The notes under the pieces are model-generated. The model had not been told where the DNA came from and did no database searches. It worked only from the letters and a program-made list of their open reading frames with translations. A program made the translations under genes and the position numbers. DNA of 64,000 nt from Flavobacterium sp. Leaf82 (lineage in GTDB: Bacteria; Bacteroidota; Bacteroidia; Flavobacteriales; Flavobacteriaceae). Location of the stretch: contig NZ_LMMA01000004.1 in assembly GCF_001422725.1 (NCBI RefSeq), positions 28,852 through 92,851 on the forward strand. Reading direction: 5' to 3'. Below, piece after piece: positions 46,322-55,301 of this stretch (position 1 is its first letter; the number at the start of each line of letters is the position of its first letter).

Positions 46322-48616
46322 TTAAAATTTATATCTTAAGCTTGTCATAATCTGACGTGGCGCTATTGGGTTTACACTATAATTTTCGTGAACCGTATAA
46401 TTTAATTCATTTGTAATGTTTGACAATCTGCATAAGATTGAGATTTTTCTCCACTCATATCCTAAAGATGCATCGATAGTAGTATAACCTTTTAACGGAA
46501 TATCTCTGTCTCTGATTGTTACAATGTAAGCAGGATCCGGTTTTGGATTTGCAGTTGTAGGTTTAACAGCTGTCCATAAATAATCATCATTCCAACCACC
46601 TGTGCGATCACCAACATAGTTTGCAATGGCTCCAAATGATAATCCTTTTAATAAACCTTCAGGTAATTTGTAGAAAAAGCTCAAATTGGCAGTATTTTTT
46701 GGAGTTCTTGCTAATACATCACCAACGACAAGACTTCCGTTTGTTCCGGATGATTTTGATACTTTGGTTTCATTAAAACTATAACCTGCCATAATATTCA
46801 AACCTTCTACCGGAGTAGCTGTAATGTCTATTTCGACCCCTTTTCCTTTTGTTGCTCCTACTAATTCTTTTAATGTTGTAGTAGCGTTTTGTGTCACACC
46901 ATCTGCTAAAAACGGAGCTGTTTGTGCTAAATTATTATTAGATATTTGGTAAGCTGTAATATTGGTACTTAACAAACCTCTCCAGAAATCTTTTTTAATA
47001 CCAACTTCATATTGGTCAATAATCGACGGATCTAAAGGTTTTAAGTCTACTGTTGTTCCTGTATTAGGTGTAAAAGAGTTCGAGTAACTTGCAAACAAAG
47101 ACAAATCTTTAGTAGGTTGTATTACCAATCCTGCTTTTGGCGAATAAGCTCTGTTTAAAGTTTTAGCGCCAGTTACCGGTATTGAATTTTCAAGACTTGT
47201 TGTAATAACGTTTTTTTCTATTACTTCTTTAGACGTTTCAACTTCACTTTCCTGCCATGACCATCTTAAACCGGCTAAAACTTTTACATATTCTGTAACA
47301 GAGATTAAATCCTGAGCATAAGCACCAAAACGTTGTGTGTTTGTAGTAGCCAATTGAGTTGCTCTGGTTGGGTAAGGTATCGTAAGACTTTGTGTGCTGT
47401 AATCGTAATTGTAAAGATTTATCGCAGTAGCTTCTGTAGTGATAGCTGTTGTACCGTTTGGTGTTGCATAAAAACCATAAGTATAACTTGGAGCGATAGA
47501 ATTTTCGTAGTCAACTCCTGTAAATATTTGGTGTTTGATGCTTCCGGTATTAAAAGTTCCCTGTAAACTTAACTGATCACCAAATATTTGTTCAGCACCA
47601 TCAGATTTTGTTAATCCGCGTTTCCAGTTTCCATTAGCTTCAATGGTACTTAATTGCGCTGTTGAAGTTTGCGTTCTGCGGTAAGATTGGTAAGAAGAAT
47701 TAAAATTTAATTTCCAGTTTTTATTAAAATCATGATTTAATAATACCGATGCACTGGCAGATTTTGTATTTGCAGTTGACCAAAGTGCTCCAAAATATTC
47801 GTTACGTGGTAAATCTAATATTGTTTTTTCGTAAATTCCGGTACCAAAATCTGGAGTCCAGTCTGCACTTAAATAATCTCCTTGTACGGTAATTTGTGTT
47901 TGGTCTGAGATGTGAAATAAAAACGATGGATTGATATAAATACGTTCGTTTTTTACAAAATCCCTAAAGCTTTCTGAGTTTTCATAAGAAGCATTAAATC
48001 TGTATGCGATTGATTTATTTAATGGTCCATAAATGTCTAAAGATGGTTTGTAGAAAGCATAACTTCCTATTTGCATCGATAATTCACCGCCTTGTGTAAA
48101 TTTTGGTGTTTTGGTAACTAAATTCATGATTCCGCCGGGAGCAACATTTCCATATAATAAAGCCGAACCTCCTTTTAAGAATTCTACTTTTTCCAGAGAT
48201 GAAACTTCAGGTATTGAACCTGCATTATAACGAAAACCGTTTTTAAACATATTATTGGCAGACATATCATATCCTCTTGAGAAAAAAGATTCCTGCGCAC
48301 CACCACGAGCTGATCCTACATAAACTCCGTTTAGGTTTTTTACTACTTCGCTTAATCTAATCGCTTGTTGCTGTTCGATTACTTCATTACCTATGATTTG
48401 AACACTTTGTGGTAAATCCATTACTTTGATTCCTGAACGAGCTGCTTCAATAGGTTTTTTTGGTTTATTTGCTGTAATTAAAACTTCATTAAGAATTTCT
48501 CCTTTTTTATTTTTTACAGTATCATTTGCTGTAGAACCATTCTCTGTACTGGTATATTGCTGGCTGTAAGAGGCAAGGCTTATAAAAGATAAAACAAATA
48601 GTAAATTATATCTCAT
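46322..48616 (-). CDS. TonB-dependent siderophore receptor
   Basis: This 764-residue outer-membrane receptor has a signal peptide (MRYNLLFVLSFISLASYSQQ). A plug domain runs from about 45 to 165, with LPQSVQIIGNEVIEQQQA, GVYVGSARGGAQESFFSRGY and VEFLKGGSALLYGNVAPGG. A 22-strand barrel follows, ending in TSLRYKF. The plug wording is that of FhuA/FpvA-type siderophore receptors. The N-terminal carboxypeptidase-like extension found in the two neighbouring receptors is absent. It should import a ferric siderophore with TonB-ExbBD energy. The promoter region carries a -7 box and a palindrome shared with other genes of this island, so iron control is likely but not proven. Confidence 0.92.
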   Translation of the reverse strand: MRYNLLFVLSFISLASYSQQYTSTENGSTANDTVKNKKGEILNEVLITANKPKKPIEAARSGIKVMDLPQSVQIIGNEVIEQQQAIRLSEVVKNLNGVYVGSARGGAQESFFSRGYDMSANNMFKNGFRYNAGSIPEVSSLEKVEFLKGGSALLYGNVAPGGIMNLVTKTPKFTQGGELSMQIGSYAFYKPSLDIYGPLNKSIAYRFNASYENSESFRDFVKNERIYINPSFLFHISDQTQITVQGDYLSADWTPDFGTGIYEKTILDLPRNEYFGALWSTANTKSASASVLLNHDFNKNWKLNFNSSYQSYRRTQTSTAQLSTIEANGNWKRGLTKSDGAEQIFGDQLSLQGTFNTGSIKHQIFTGVDYENSIAPSYTYGFYATPNGTTAITTEATAINLYNYDYSTQSLTIPYPTRATQLATTNTQRFGAYAQDLISVTEYVKVLAGLRWSWQESEVETSKEVIEKNVITTSLENSIPVTGAKTLNRAYSPKAGLVIQPTKDLSLFASYSNSFTPNTGTTVDLKPLDPSIIDQYEVGIKKDFWRGLLSTNITAYQISNNNLAQTAPFLADGVTQNATTTLKELVGATKGKGVEIDITATPVEGLNIMAGYSFNETKVSKSSGTNGSLVVGDVLARTPKNTANLSFFYKLPEGLLKGLSFGAIANYVGDRTGGWNDDYLWTAVKPTTANPKPDPAYIVTIRDRDIPLKGYTTIDASLGYEWRKISILCRLSNITNELNYTVHENYSVNPIAPRQIMTSLRYKF

Positions 48617-48621
48617 GGTAT

Positions 48622-48659
48622 TTATTTAGATTGAATAAAAATAAGTTTTTGCAAATATA
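48622..48659 (-). promoter_or_regulatory. promoter -7 box and putative iron operator of the siderophore receptor
   Basis: On the minus strand TATATTTG (48659-48652) is a perfect -7 box, 36 bases before the start codon. Just downstream lies the imperfect palindrome TTATTTAGATTGAATAAAAA with TAA (48622-48644). Closely similar words stand before two other genes of the island, and a matching half-site before a third. Confidence 0.6.
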
Positions 48660-49127
48660 AGTTCACATATTTGTTTTAACAAAATTTATTGATAAGTTTT
48701 CGTACTTAAACCTTGCTTAGTTTTGTCTTAAGATTTGCTTAAGATTTTGTTTAAAACAATTTAATTATATATAAATAATGTGCTTTTGAGATGTTTAAAT
48801 AGCAGTTTTTTTCTTTTTAATGAAGTATTTTAGAATTGCTAAATTCGAAGCTTATGATAATCAGTCAATAAATATGGATTTTTTTAAATGAAATAATAAA
48901 TTTCTCATAACCTAAGTTTGCGTTAGGGATAGAAGCGGTATCTCGCAATTAGAAAAACAAGGTTTTTTTGCCGTAGTTTTACTTATTGGGAATTTAGCGG
49001 ATAGCCCGACCGAAGGGAACGCCCAAACAAAAAAACTACTTATTATAATCGTATTTTAATGTAAGGCATAAAAAAAACCTTGCTCAAAAAGAACAAGGTT
49101 TGTATTGTAAAGTAAGAAAGGAATAAA
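48660..49127. other. intergenic region with a degenerate repeat and a terminator
   Basis: Together with the promoter this makes a 511-base gap. It is AT-rich to about 48905. Between 48906 and 49025 there is sequence like a decayed REP element: GTTAGGGATAGAAGCGGTAT and later TTAGCGGATAGCCCGACCGA. A terminator for the DUF4198 gene lies at 49075-49101 (AAACCTTG.TC with GA.CAAGGTTT). No gene was supported. Confidence 0.5.
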
Positions 49128-49853
49128 CTATTTTACTGTAATTAAGTACGTAGCCATTTTCCAGATTTCGTCGTATTTTTTACCATTATGTTCTCCGGCA
49201 GCTTTTTCTGTATAAGCAAATTCTACCATATAGTTTCCTGGCCAGATTGGTGTAAACGAGATTTCTCCGTTTTCATTACTCCATAATTCTTTTTCCCATC
49301 CGTTAGGAGCGATAACTTTCATTTTTTGTTCTTTGGCAACTTTTGCTTCGTATAAAGCATTTACGTTCACCTTTGCTTTTTGTTTTGCAGTTGTTGCATC
49401 TTTAGAAAATAAACTGATGATATTTGTGTTTGCAGCAGCTTCATTTCCTTTTGCAGCATTACCAACAGTAACTGTTGCGCTTGAATTATAATCTAAAACC
49501 ATAGTTCCGTAAACATCTTTTACTTTATGGTGCATTGCGATTGTGTAAACTCCATCTTCATCCGGAGTAAAAAATGCTTGATATTTATTTTCTAAAGCGG
49601 TTGCAGTAAGTTTAATTTCTTTTTTTGATGGACTAATAACAACCAATGTAAAATCTTTTAAATCAGAAAACCACTTTGCAGCAGGCGTAATATCATTATC
49701 TGAAAATTCTCCAAAGAAAACTGAAATTTCTTGTGCTTTTCCTTTTGTTCCGGTTGCTTTAGTTTCGATCCAGAGAGCGTGAGCAAATAATTGCGGACTT
49801 GCAACTAACATTAAAAGTAAAAATGCCAGTGATTTTAAAGTTTTAGATTTCAT
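49128..49853 (-). CDS. DUF4198 periplasmic protein
   Basis: This 241-residue exported protein has signal peptide MKSKTLKSLAFLLLMLVASPQLFAHA, and the mature part begins with HALWIETKATG, the usual start of DUF4198 proteins. Two Ig-like beta halves follow (for example EDGVYTIAMHHKVKDVYG and NENGEISFTPIWPGNYMVEF), with EHNGKKYDEIWKMATYLI at the end. Family members often sit beside TonB receptors and metal-uptake genes and are thought to be periplasmic, possibly metal-binding; the His-rich first strand agrees. It is 117 bases after a TonB receptor and has its own -7 box and shared palindrome, so it is probably co-regulated rather than simply read through. Confidence 0.85.
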   Translation of the reverse strand: MKSKTLKSLAFLLLMLVASPQLFAHALWIETKATGTKGKAQEISVFFGEFSDNDITPAAKWFSDLKDFTLVVISPSKKEIKLTATALENKYQAFFTPDEDGVYTIAMHHKVKDVYGTMVLDYNSSATVTVGNAAKGNEAAANTNIISLFSKDATTAKQKAKVNVNALYEAKVAKEQKMKVIAPNGWEKELWSNENGEISFTPIWPGNYMVEFAYTEKAAGEHNGKKYDEIWKMATYLITVK

Positions 49854-49891
49854 AAGAGGAAGTTTAAATTTTATTAGTGATTTATATTTTA

Positions 49892-49926
49892 CAAACTTAA
49901 GGCTTATTTAGAATAATTAAAAATAA
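49892..49926 (-). promoter_or_regulatory. promoter -7 box and putative iron operator of the DUF4198 gene
   Basis: On the minus strand TAAGTTTG (49899-49892) fits TAnnTTTG. TTATTTAGAATAATTAAAAA with TAA (49904-49926) lies just upstream of it and matches the palindrome in front of both other receptor genes. Confidence 0.5.
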
Positions 49927-49970
49927 AAAGATAAAAAGAGACGTTAAAGTTTGAAGATTTATAATCATTT

Positions 49971-52427
49971 TTAAAATTTATAAGTAAAACTAGCCACAAC
50001 ATTTCTTGGTTTTTGAGGATTGATTGTAGACCAGCCTCCATTAAAATATTCTTTATTGGCAATGTTATTCATATTTAATGCAACTCTGAATTTGTTTACG
50101 TTATAAAAAACAGATGCATTTAGGACTGTATAGGACGGAATTACAAATTTTCCGGTAATCTGACTGTCCAAAATAGCATTTTCACTGGCATAATTTCCAC
50201 CAAAGCCCAAACCAAAATCTTTTAGCGTTCCGTAATCAAATTTATAAGTTGCCCAAAGATTGATTAAGTTTTCCGGTCCTGACCAGATTGGTCTTTTTCC
50301 GGTTTCTAACCAAACATTTGCTTCATCACCTTTTATGATTTTGCTGTCGTTATAACTATATCCTGCAATAATATTAAATCCCTTAAACGGATTTGCATTC
50401 AAATCAAACTCAAAACCTTTGCTTTGCGCTTCTCCGCCTTGCAGACTATTGTAAAAGTTATCCGGATCTGCCGTAACAAGATCTGCCACTTTTATATCAT
50501 AATAGCTTACAGTTGCATTTAATTTATCGCCCAAAAGATTGGCTTTTACTCCAAACTCAAACTGATTGGCGTGTTCCGGTTTAAACGATTTACTGGTCGG
50601 GTTGCTTCCGTCAGGATTAGCAGTTTGTCCGGGACCAATGTTTCTAAAACCGTTCATATAGTTGGCAAAAAAAGCCAATTTATCTTCTATAGGCTGATAC
50701 AATAAACCAAATTTTGGAGATAAAGCGGTTTGGTTATAATCATCAGTATCTGTTTTGATGTTGCCTTCGGTATCAAAATAATCCAGACGCAAACTTGCCA
50801 TTGCAACTAATTTTGGCGTAATATTAATGACATCAGAGGCATATGCGCTATACGTCGCATCTTTGATATTGTTGTTTTGTGCTCCGGTGGTCGATAGTAA
50901 ATCTTCGACAGAACTTTGGGTCAGAGAACGTTTTACAGTTGCTTCAGTTCCTGTTTCAGGATCAATATAATTGATGTCTCCCTGTGCATTTACATTATAA
51001 ATCCAGCCCCAGCCAGAACCGTTAAAAATGGTATTTTTAGAAAAATAATCTAAACCAATTACAAGACGATTGCGCATATTGCCAATTTTGAAATCGCCTA
51101 TAAAATTTTGCTGAATATCTGTTGTTGCAGTTTGGGATTGTTCTCTGGTTATGAAAATACTAAAATCACGCTTGCCATTTTCGTTGTCGTAGATATAGGA
51201 GTAATATCCGTTTGATTTTGTAGAACCTCTCGAAATTGCTGTTTGCGATGTCCATTGATCTGATATTTTATAATTCATCTGACCCTGCAAATTATATTTT
51301 GGATTTTTTATTGCTAAATCATTGCTGTAAAAAGAGAGTTTTGTATTGTAATTAAGATCGCCAACATTGGCATATTGCACTGGAGAATTTCTCCCTAAAA
51401 ATAACATCGAAGGAGTTGTTTTTTCTTCCTGCATAAACTCCGTATTAATCAGGAAAGATAATTTTTCGTTTACTTTATAAGACAAAACCGGTGCTACAAA
51501 AAAAGAAGTACGAAAACCGGCATCCTGAAAACTATTCTCTGTTTGATAAGCAGCATTAATTCTAATAGCTACATTATCAGTATCATCTACAGAGGTATTT
51601 ACATCTGCGGTAACTCTGTTTAAACCAAAACTGCCTGCAAGATAAGATACCTCAGCACCAAAACCGGAATAAGGTTTTTTGGTTACTGTATTTATAAGTC
51701 CGCCGTAACTAATCAGGCTGCTGCCAAATAAAGTTCCTGATGGACCTTTGATAACTTCAATTCTTTCGATATTGGCAGGATCTAGGCTTCCGTTTGATAA
51801 ACCCGGTAATCCGTTTACGATATTTGCCTGAGTTTCGAAACCACGCAAAGAATAATACGAACCTCCGTCGCTGCCACGACCTGTAGATTCCCATAATTTT
51901 TGAATTCCGGGAACGTTTTTCATCGCATCTTCATAATTTGTAATCGCTTGCTCTTTTAATAAATCAGCCGAAACGACATTGTAAACCTGTGGATTTTCGA
52001 TATTTTTTAATGGCATTTTAGAAACATAATTACTTTGCTTTGGGAAAAGTTTTGCTCTGTTATTGGTAATTATTACTTCTTTTAATTGCTTGTTGGATAC
52101 CTTCAATTGCAAATTAAGCGTTGTAGTTTCGTTGGCAGAAACAGCTACTTCCTGTTCTAAGGTTTCATAACCTGTTAATGAAACCTGCAATGTATAGGTA
52201 TTTGCTTTTACACGATTAAACTCAAAAGCTCCGTCTTCGTTACTGATTGTGCCGTATTTTGAATCCTTAAGAATAATGTTTACACCTACAGCCAGTTCAC
52301 CGTCAGATGTTGTGATTGTTCCTTTTATTTTACCGTTGTTTTGCTGAGCAAATAATGTTGATGTTGAAGCAAAAAATACAATGATGAGGTTTAAGAATTT
52401 GGATAATCTTAAATTAACGTAGGTCAT
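49971..52427 (-). CDS. TonB-dependent receptor with carboxypeptidase-like N-terminal domain
   Basis: This 818-residue outer-membrane receptor has a signal peptide to about residue 28. A carboxypeptidase-regulatory-like domain covers about 32-115 (GKIKGTITTSDGELAVGVN, GAFEFNRVKANTYTLQV). The plug runs about 120-255 (SADLLKEQAITNYEDAMKNV and IERIEVIKGPSGTLFGSSL), followed by the barrel and a C-terminal ASFTYKF. The plug resembles siderophore receptors. It is a close tandem paralogue of the frameshifted gene next to it: N-terminal domains are nearly word-for-word alike. The start codon lies inside a remnant of a PepSY gene, whose end holds a putative operator half-site. Ligand unknown; ferric siderophore most likely. 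Confidence 0.9.
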   Translation of the reverse strand: MTYVNLRLSKFLNLIIVFFASTSTLFAQQNNGKIKGTITTSDGELAVGVNIILKDSKYGTISNEDGAFEFNRVKANTYTLQVSLTGYETLEQEVAVSANETTTLNLQLKVSNKQLKEVIITNNRAKLFPKQSNYVSKMPLKNIENPQVYNVVSADLLKEQAITNYEDAMKNVPGIQKLWESTGRGSDGGSYYSLRGFETQANIVNGLPGLSNGSLDPANIERIEVIKGPSGTLFGSSLISYGGLINTVTKKPYSGFGAEVSYLAGSFGLNRVTADVNTSVDDTDNVAIRINAAYQTENSFQDAGFRTSFFVAPVLSYKVNEKLSFLINTEFMQEEKTTPSMLFLGRNSPVQYANVGDLNYNTKLSFYSNDLAIKNPKYNLQGQMNYKISDQWTSQTAISRGSTKSNGYYSYIYDNENGKRDFSIFITREQSQTATTDIQQNFIGDFKIGNMRNRLVIGLDYFSKNTIFNGSGWGWIYNVNAQGDINYIDPETGTEATVKRSLTQSSVEDLLSTTGAQNNNIKDATYSAYASDVINITPKLVAMASLRLDYFDTEGNIKTDTDDYNQTALSPKFGLLYQPIEDKLAFFANYMNGFRNIGPGQTANPDGSNPTSKSFKPEHANQFEFGVKANLLGDKLNATVSYYDIKVADLVTADPDNFYNSLQGGEAQSKGFEFDLNANPFKGFNIIAGYSYNDSKIIKGDEANVWLETGKRPIWSGPENLINLWATYKFDYGTLKDFGLGFGGNYASENAILDSQITGKFVIPSYTVLNASVFYNVNKFRVALNMNNIANKEYFNGGWSTINPQKPRNVVASFTYKF

Positions 52428-52452
52428 TTGGTTAAGATGTTAGGTTAGTAAT

Positions 52453-52623
52453 TAAATATGATTTCTAAATAATATGATTTTGTTTTTCTTCTTTATTTTC
52501 CACCAAACACAGAATCTGTATATAGGAAGAATCGCACATATAAAACTAATAAAAAAAGCTAATAACTTTCCAGGTAAGCGTAATATTCCGCCTGAATAAA
52601 TTACATAATTAGTAGATGAAGCT
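52453..52623 (-). pseudogene. remnant of a PepSY-associated membrane-helix protein
   Basis: Between the broken receptor and the next receptor a stop-free minus-strand stretch of 56 codons has no start codon. Its translation contains NYVIYSGGILRLPGKLLAF, then FFISFICAILPIYRF and VWWKIKKKNK. This matches the conserved end of PepSY transmembrane proteins (IHxGGxxGLPGK, a helix, then LPxTGFxxWW and lysines), with changes at the His and the TGF positions. Upstream, words such as RKKLDKLH appear in another frame, so frameshifts are likely. PepSY proteins often follow siderophore receptors, so this is probably the decayed partner of the broken receptor. Confidence 0.55.
52463..52473 (-). promoter_or_regulatory. 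half-site of the shared palindrome before the 818-residue receptor
   Basis: TTTCTAAATAA on the plus strand is the mirror half of TTATTTAGAAT seen at the other iron-island genes. The partner half is poor. It is 36 bases before the receptor start. No clear TAnnTTTG box was seen nearby. Confidence 0.35.
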
Positions 52624-52691
52624 TATCTAGTTTCTTTCGGTCACGGTAGCCTATATTTTATCTAATGAATTTTGATTCTTCTTTTTATTAA

Positions 52692-52718
52692 AAAAACACC
52701 TCTAACAGAGGTGTTTTT
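52692..52718. terminator. terminator after the broken receptor gene
   Basis: AAAAACACCTCT and AGAGGTGTTTTT close a three-base loop (AAC), only 15 bases after the minus-strand stop. The stem is perfect. Its presence means the PepSY remnant is now beyond the terminator. Confidence 0.85.
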
Positions 52719-52732
52719 GATATAATTTTGGC

Positions 52733-55056
52733 TTAAAACTTTAATGTTAGGTTTACCAGAAAGTTTGTAGGTGCTTGAGAATTTCCATAAAAATCCCAAT
52801 ATTTTTCATTTGATATATTATTGAATTTTACTCCAACTCTCCAAGTTGGCTGGTCATAAAATACCGTAGCATTATAAGTCGTGTAAGACGGAATATAGAA
52901 AACATTATCTTCGAACATATAATTTTTATCTACATAATTGGCTCCAGCACCAAAACCTAAACCTTTTAGCTGGTTTTGCAACGTATAGGTCGCCCAGAAG
53001 TTTGCCACGTTTTCAGGAGAACTTGTAGCCCTGTTTCCTTGTATAGATTCGTCTGACGCTTTTACGATACGATTGTCATTATAGGCATATCCTGCGACTA
53101 CACTTAAACCTGAAAATGGATTAGCGACTACCTCAAGATCAAGACCTTTACTTACTTGTAACCATCCTGAACCGTAAAACTATCTGCAGTTGCTCTTGTA
53201 GCATTATCAATTCTAATGTTGTAATAACTTGCAGTAGCGCTTAATTTTTTATTGAAAGCTTCTGCTTTTATACCACCTTCAAATTGTACAGCATATATAG
53301 GATCCAAAACTAATCTGGTTGCATCTGGCTGCGTAACCGGAGCAGAATTTTGGAATCCGTTCATGTAATTTCCAAATACCGAAACCTGATCTTTAACCAA
53401 CTCATACACTAATCCTAGTTTTGGTGATAATGCTGTTTGATGATATCCTTCTGTACCTTCAACTTCAGGACGATTAAAACTGTCGATACGCAAACTCAAC
53501 ATAGTCGAAAGCCTGTCTGTAAAATTAATTACATCAGATGCATATACGCTAAAAGTATCAGTACCATCTGTAGGATAGGTAGTTTGTGTTAATACAGCAT
53601 CTACCGCTTTTCGTCTTAACGGAGTATAAGTACCAGTTACATCAACAGTATCCAAATAAGGGGTTACACCAGACGAAAAGCCACTTTTATTGAAACTGTA
53701 ATTTGCTCCAATAAGTAATTTATGTTTGATGCTTCCTGTTGAAAACTGCCCGTTAATATTTTCCTGAATATTGGTATAATTATCATAAATAGGTCCCCAA
53801 TTACCAACTCTTCTGGATGCCATAGTTGGAGAAGTCCAAAGTAAATAAGTCTGGTAACTGCGATCTACATTTTCTCCCACAAAAGAAAATAAGGTAGTTG
53901 ATCTCCAGTTTTCAGAAATTTGATATTCTCCCTGAGCGAAAATTTTATTTGCCGAAGTCTTAGCATCATTATCGTCATAAAACAAGCTTTTTCTATATCC
54001 AATTTTTAAATCTCCGGGATTCGTAATTCCTGACGCAGCATCGTATCTGTTGTAAGTACGTCTCGTATTATTGGAATTAATTAATTCAGCATCAATATTA
54101 AAAGTCAGCTTATCACTTGCTTTAAAAGTAAGGCTGGGAGTAATGGCAAATGTTTTACTAAAGCCATAATCCAGAAAGCTTTTCTCTGTACTGGCAGCCA
54201 TATTTACTCTGAATAAAACCGTTTTATCTTCGTTTAATGGCGTGTTAACATCAGCCGTAAGACGGTTTTGACCAAAACTTCCCATAGTATAAGATACTTC
54301 TGCTGCGGTTGTTGCAAACGGTTTTTTAGTTACTAAATTCACAACACCTCCAAAAGAAGAAACCGTTGAACCAAATAAAGTTCCTGACGGACCTTTTAAT
54401 ACTTCGATACGTTCTACGTTTGCCAAATCTACAGAGGAGCGATTTGTTGCTGTTTCCATACCGTTTCTGGCATTGATTCCTGTTGTAAAACCCCTAAAAG
54501 TGATTCCAACTCCTCCTGACGGATAACTTACAGGTACAGCACCCGGGGAGTTTTGCGTGGCACTTTTAATATCTATTGCTATTTGTTCCTGCAAAAGTTC
54601 TTTATGAATCACACTGTAAACCTGTGGATTTTCAAGGTTTTTTAGCGGCATTCTTGCAACATAATCTGTTTTTTTTGATAAAATACTTTTTTTGCCATTA
54701 ACCACAACTTCATGCAGTTCTTTGTTAGAAACTTTTAATTGCAAGTTAATAGTTGCCGTTTCGCTTTCGGTTACAAGAACATCTTGTTCAGTAGTTTCGT
54801 AACCTGTTAAGGATATTTGTACCGTATACGTATTTGGTCGTACTCTGTTCAGTTCAAAACTACCGTCATCATTTGTTGTAGTTCCATATTTTGAGTTTTT
54901 AAGAATAACATTTACGCCTGCAGCAGCATCTCCGTCTGATGTAGTGATTGTTCCTTTTATTTTTCCGAAGTTTTGTTGCGCAAATGAACAAAAAACAGAG
55001 AATAGCAAACTGATTGTAAATAGAAAACGATACGTTTTCACAATAGGATATTTCAT
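52733..55056 (-). pseudogene. TonB-dependent receptor interrupted by one frameshift
   Basis: Read from 55056, the frame gives 634 residues: signal peptide, carboxypeptidase-like domain (about 30-115), plug with VERIEVLKGPSGTLFGSTV, and most of the barrel. It then stops after DSFTVQDGYK. The homologous sequence carries on in the next frame: VSKGLDLEVVANPFSG, NDNRIVKASDES, then VANFWATYTLQN to a final NLTLKF. A single missing base near 53164 explains it: one more T gives QDWLQVSKG. With the base restored it would encode about 774 residues, a normal receptor. Its tandem paralogue (818 residues) is intact. A sequencing error is possible, but the decayed PepSY neighbour makes real loss plausible. 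Confidence 0.88.
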
Positions 55057-55085
55057 TTTTAAATTAAATTTGGTTAAGTTTATTT

Positions 55086-55118
55086 TTATTTAGAATGAAT
55101 AAAAACAGTGCAAATGTA
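55086..55118 (-). promoter_or_regulatory. promoter -7 box and putative iron operator of the broken receptor
   Basis: On the minus strand TACATTTG (55118-55111) fits TAnnTTTG. TTATTTAGAATGAATAAAAA (from 55086) lies between it and the start, in the same order as at the siderophore receptor (48622-48659). Confidence 0.6.
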
Positions 55119-55301
55119 AAAATTATTCTTTCCTTAACAATATTATTTAACTTGATTTAATGTAGTTTTTGTTATAATTTTTCCGCAATTTTTTTACCTC
55201 ACGGAATAAAGTATTCCCCAATAAATTCAGAGGGTCATTAAAAAACTTGAAAAGGGTAGAAGTTACACTTCAAAAGACTTAATTTTGTGCGCTTAAAATG
55301 A

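Noticed and set aside
52692-52718. Possible inverted terminal repeat of an insertion sequence beside the broken receptor
   Set aside because: The perfect stem has a three-base loop and sits 15 bases after the stop, as expected of a terminator; no transposase or target duplication is visible.
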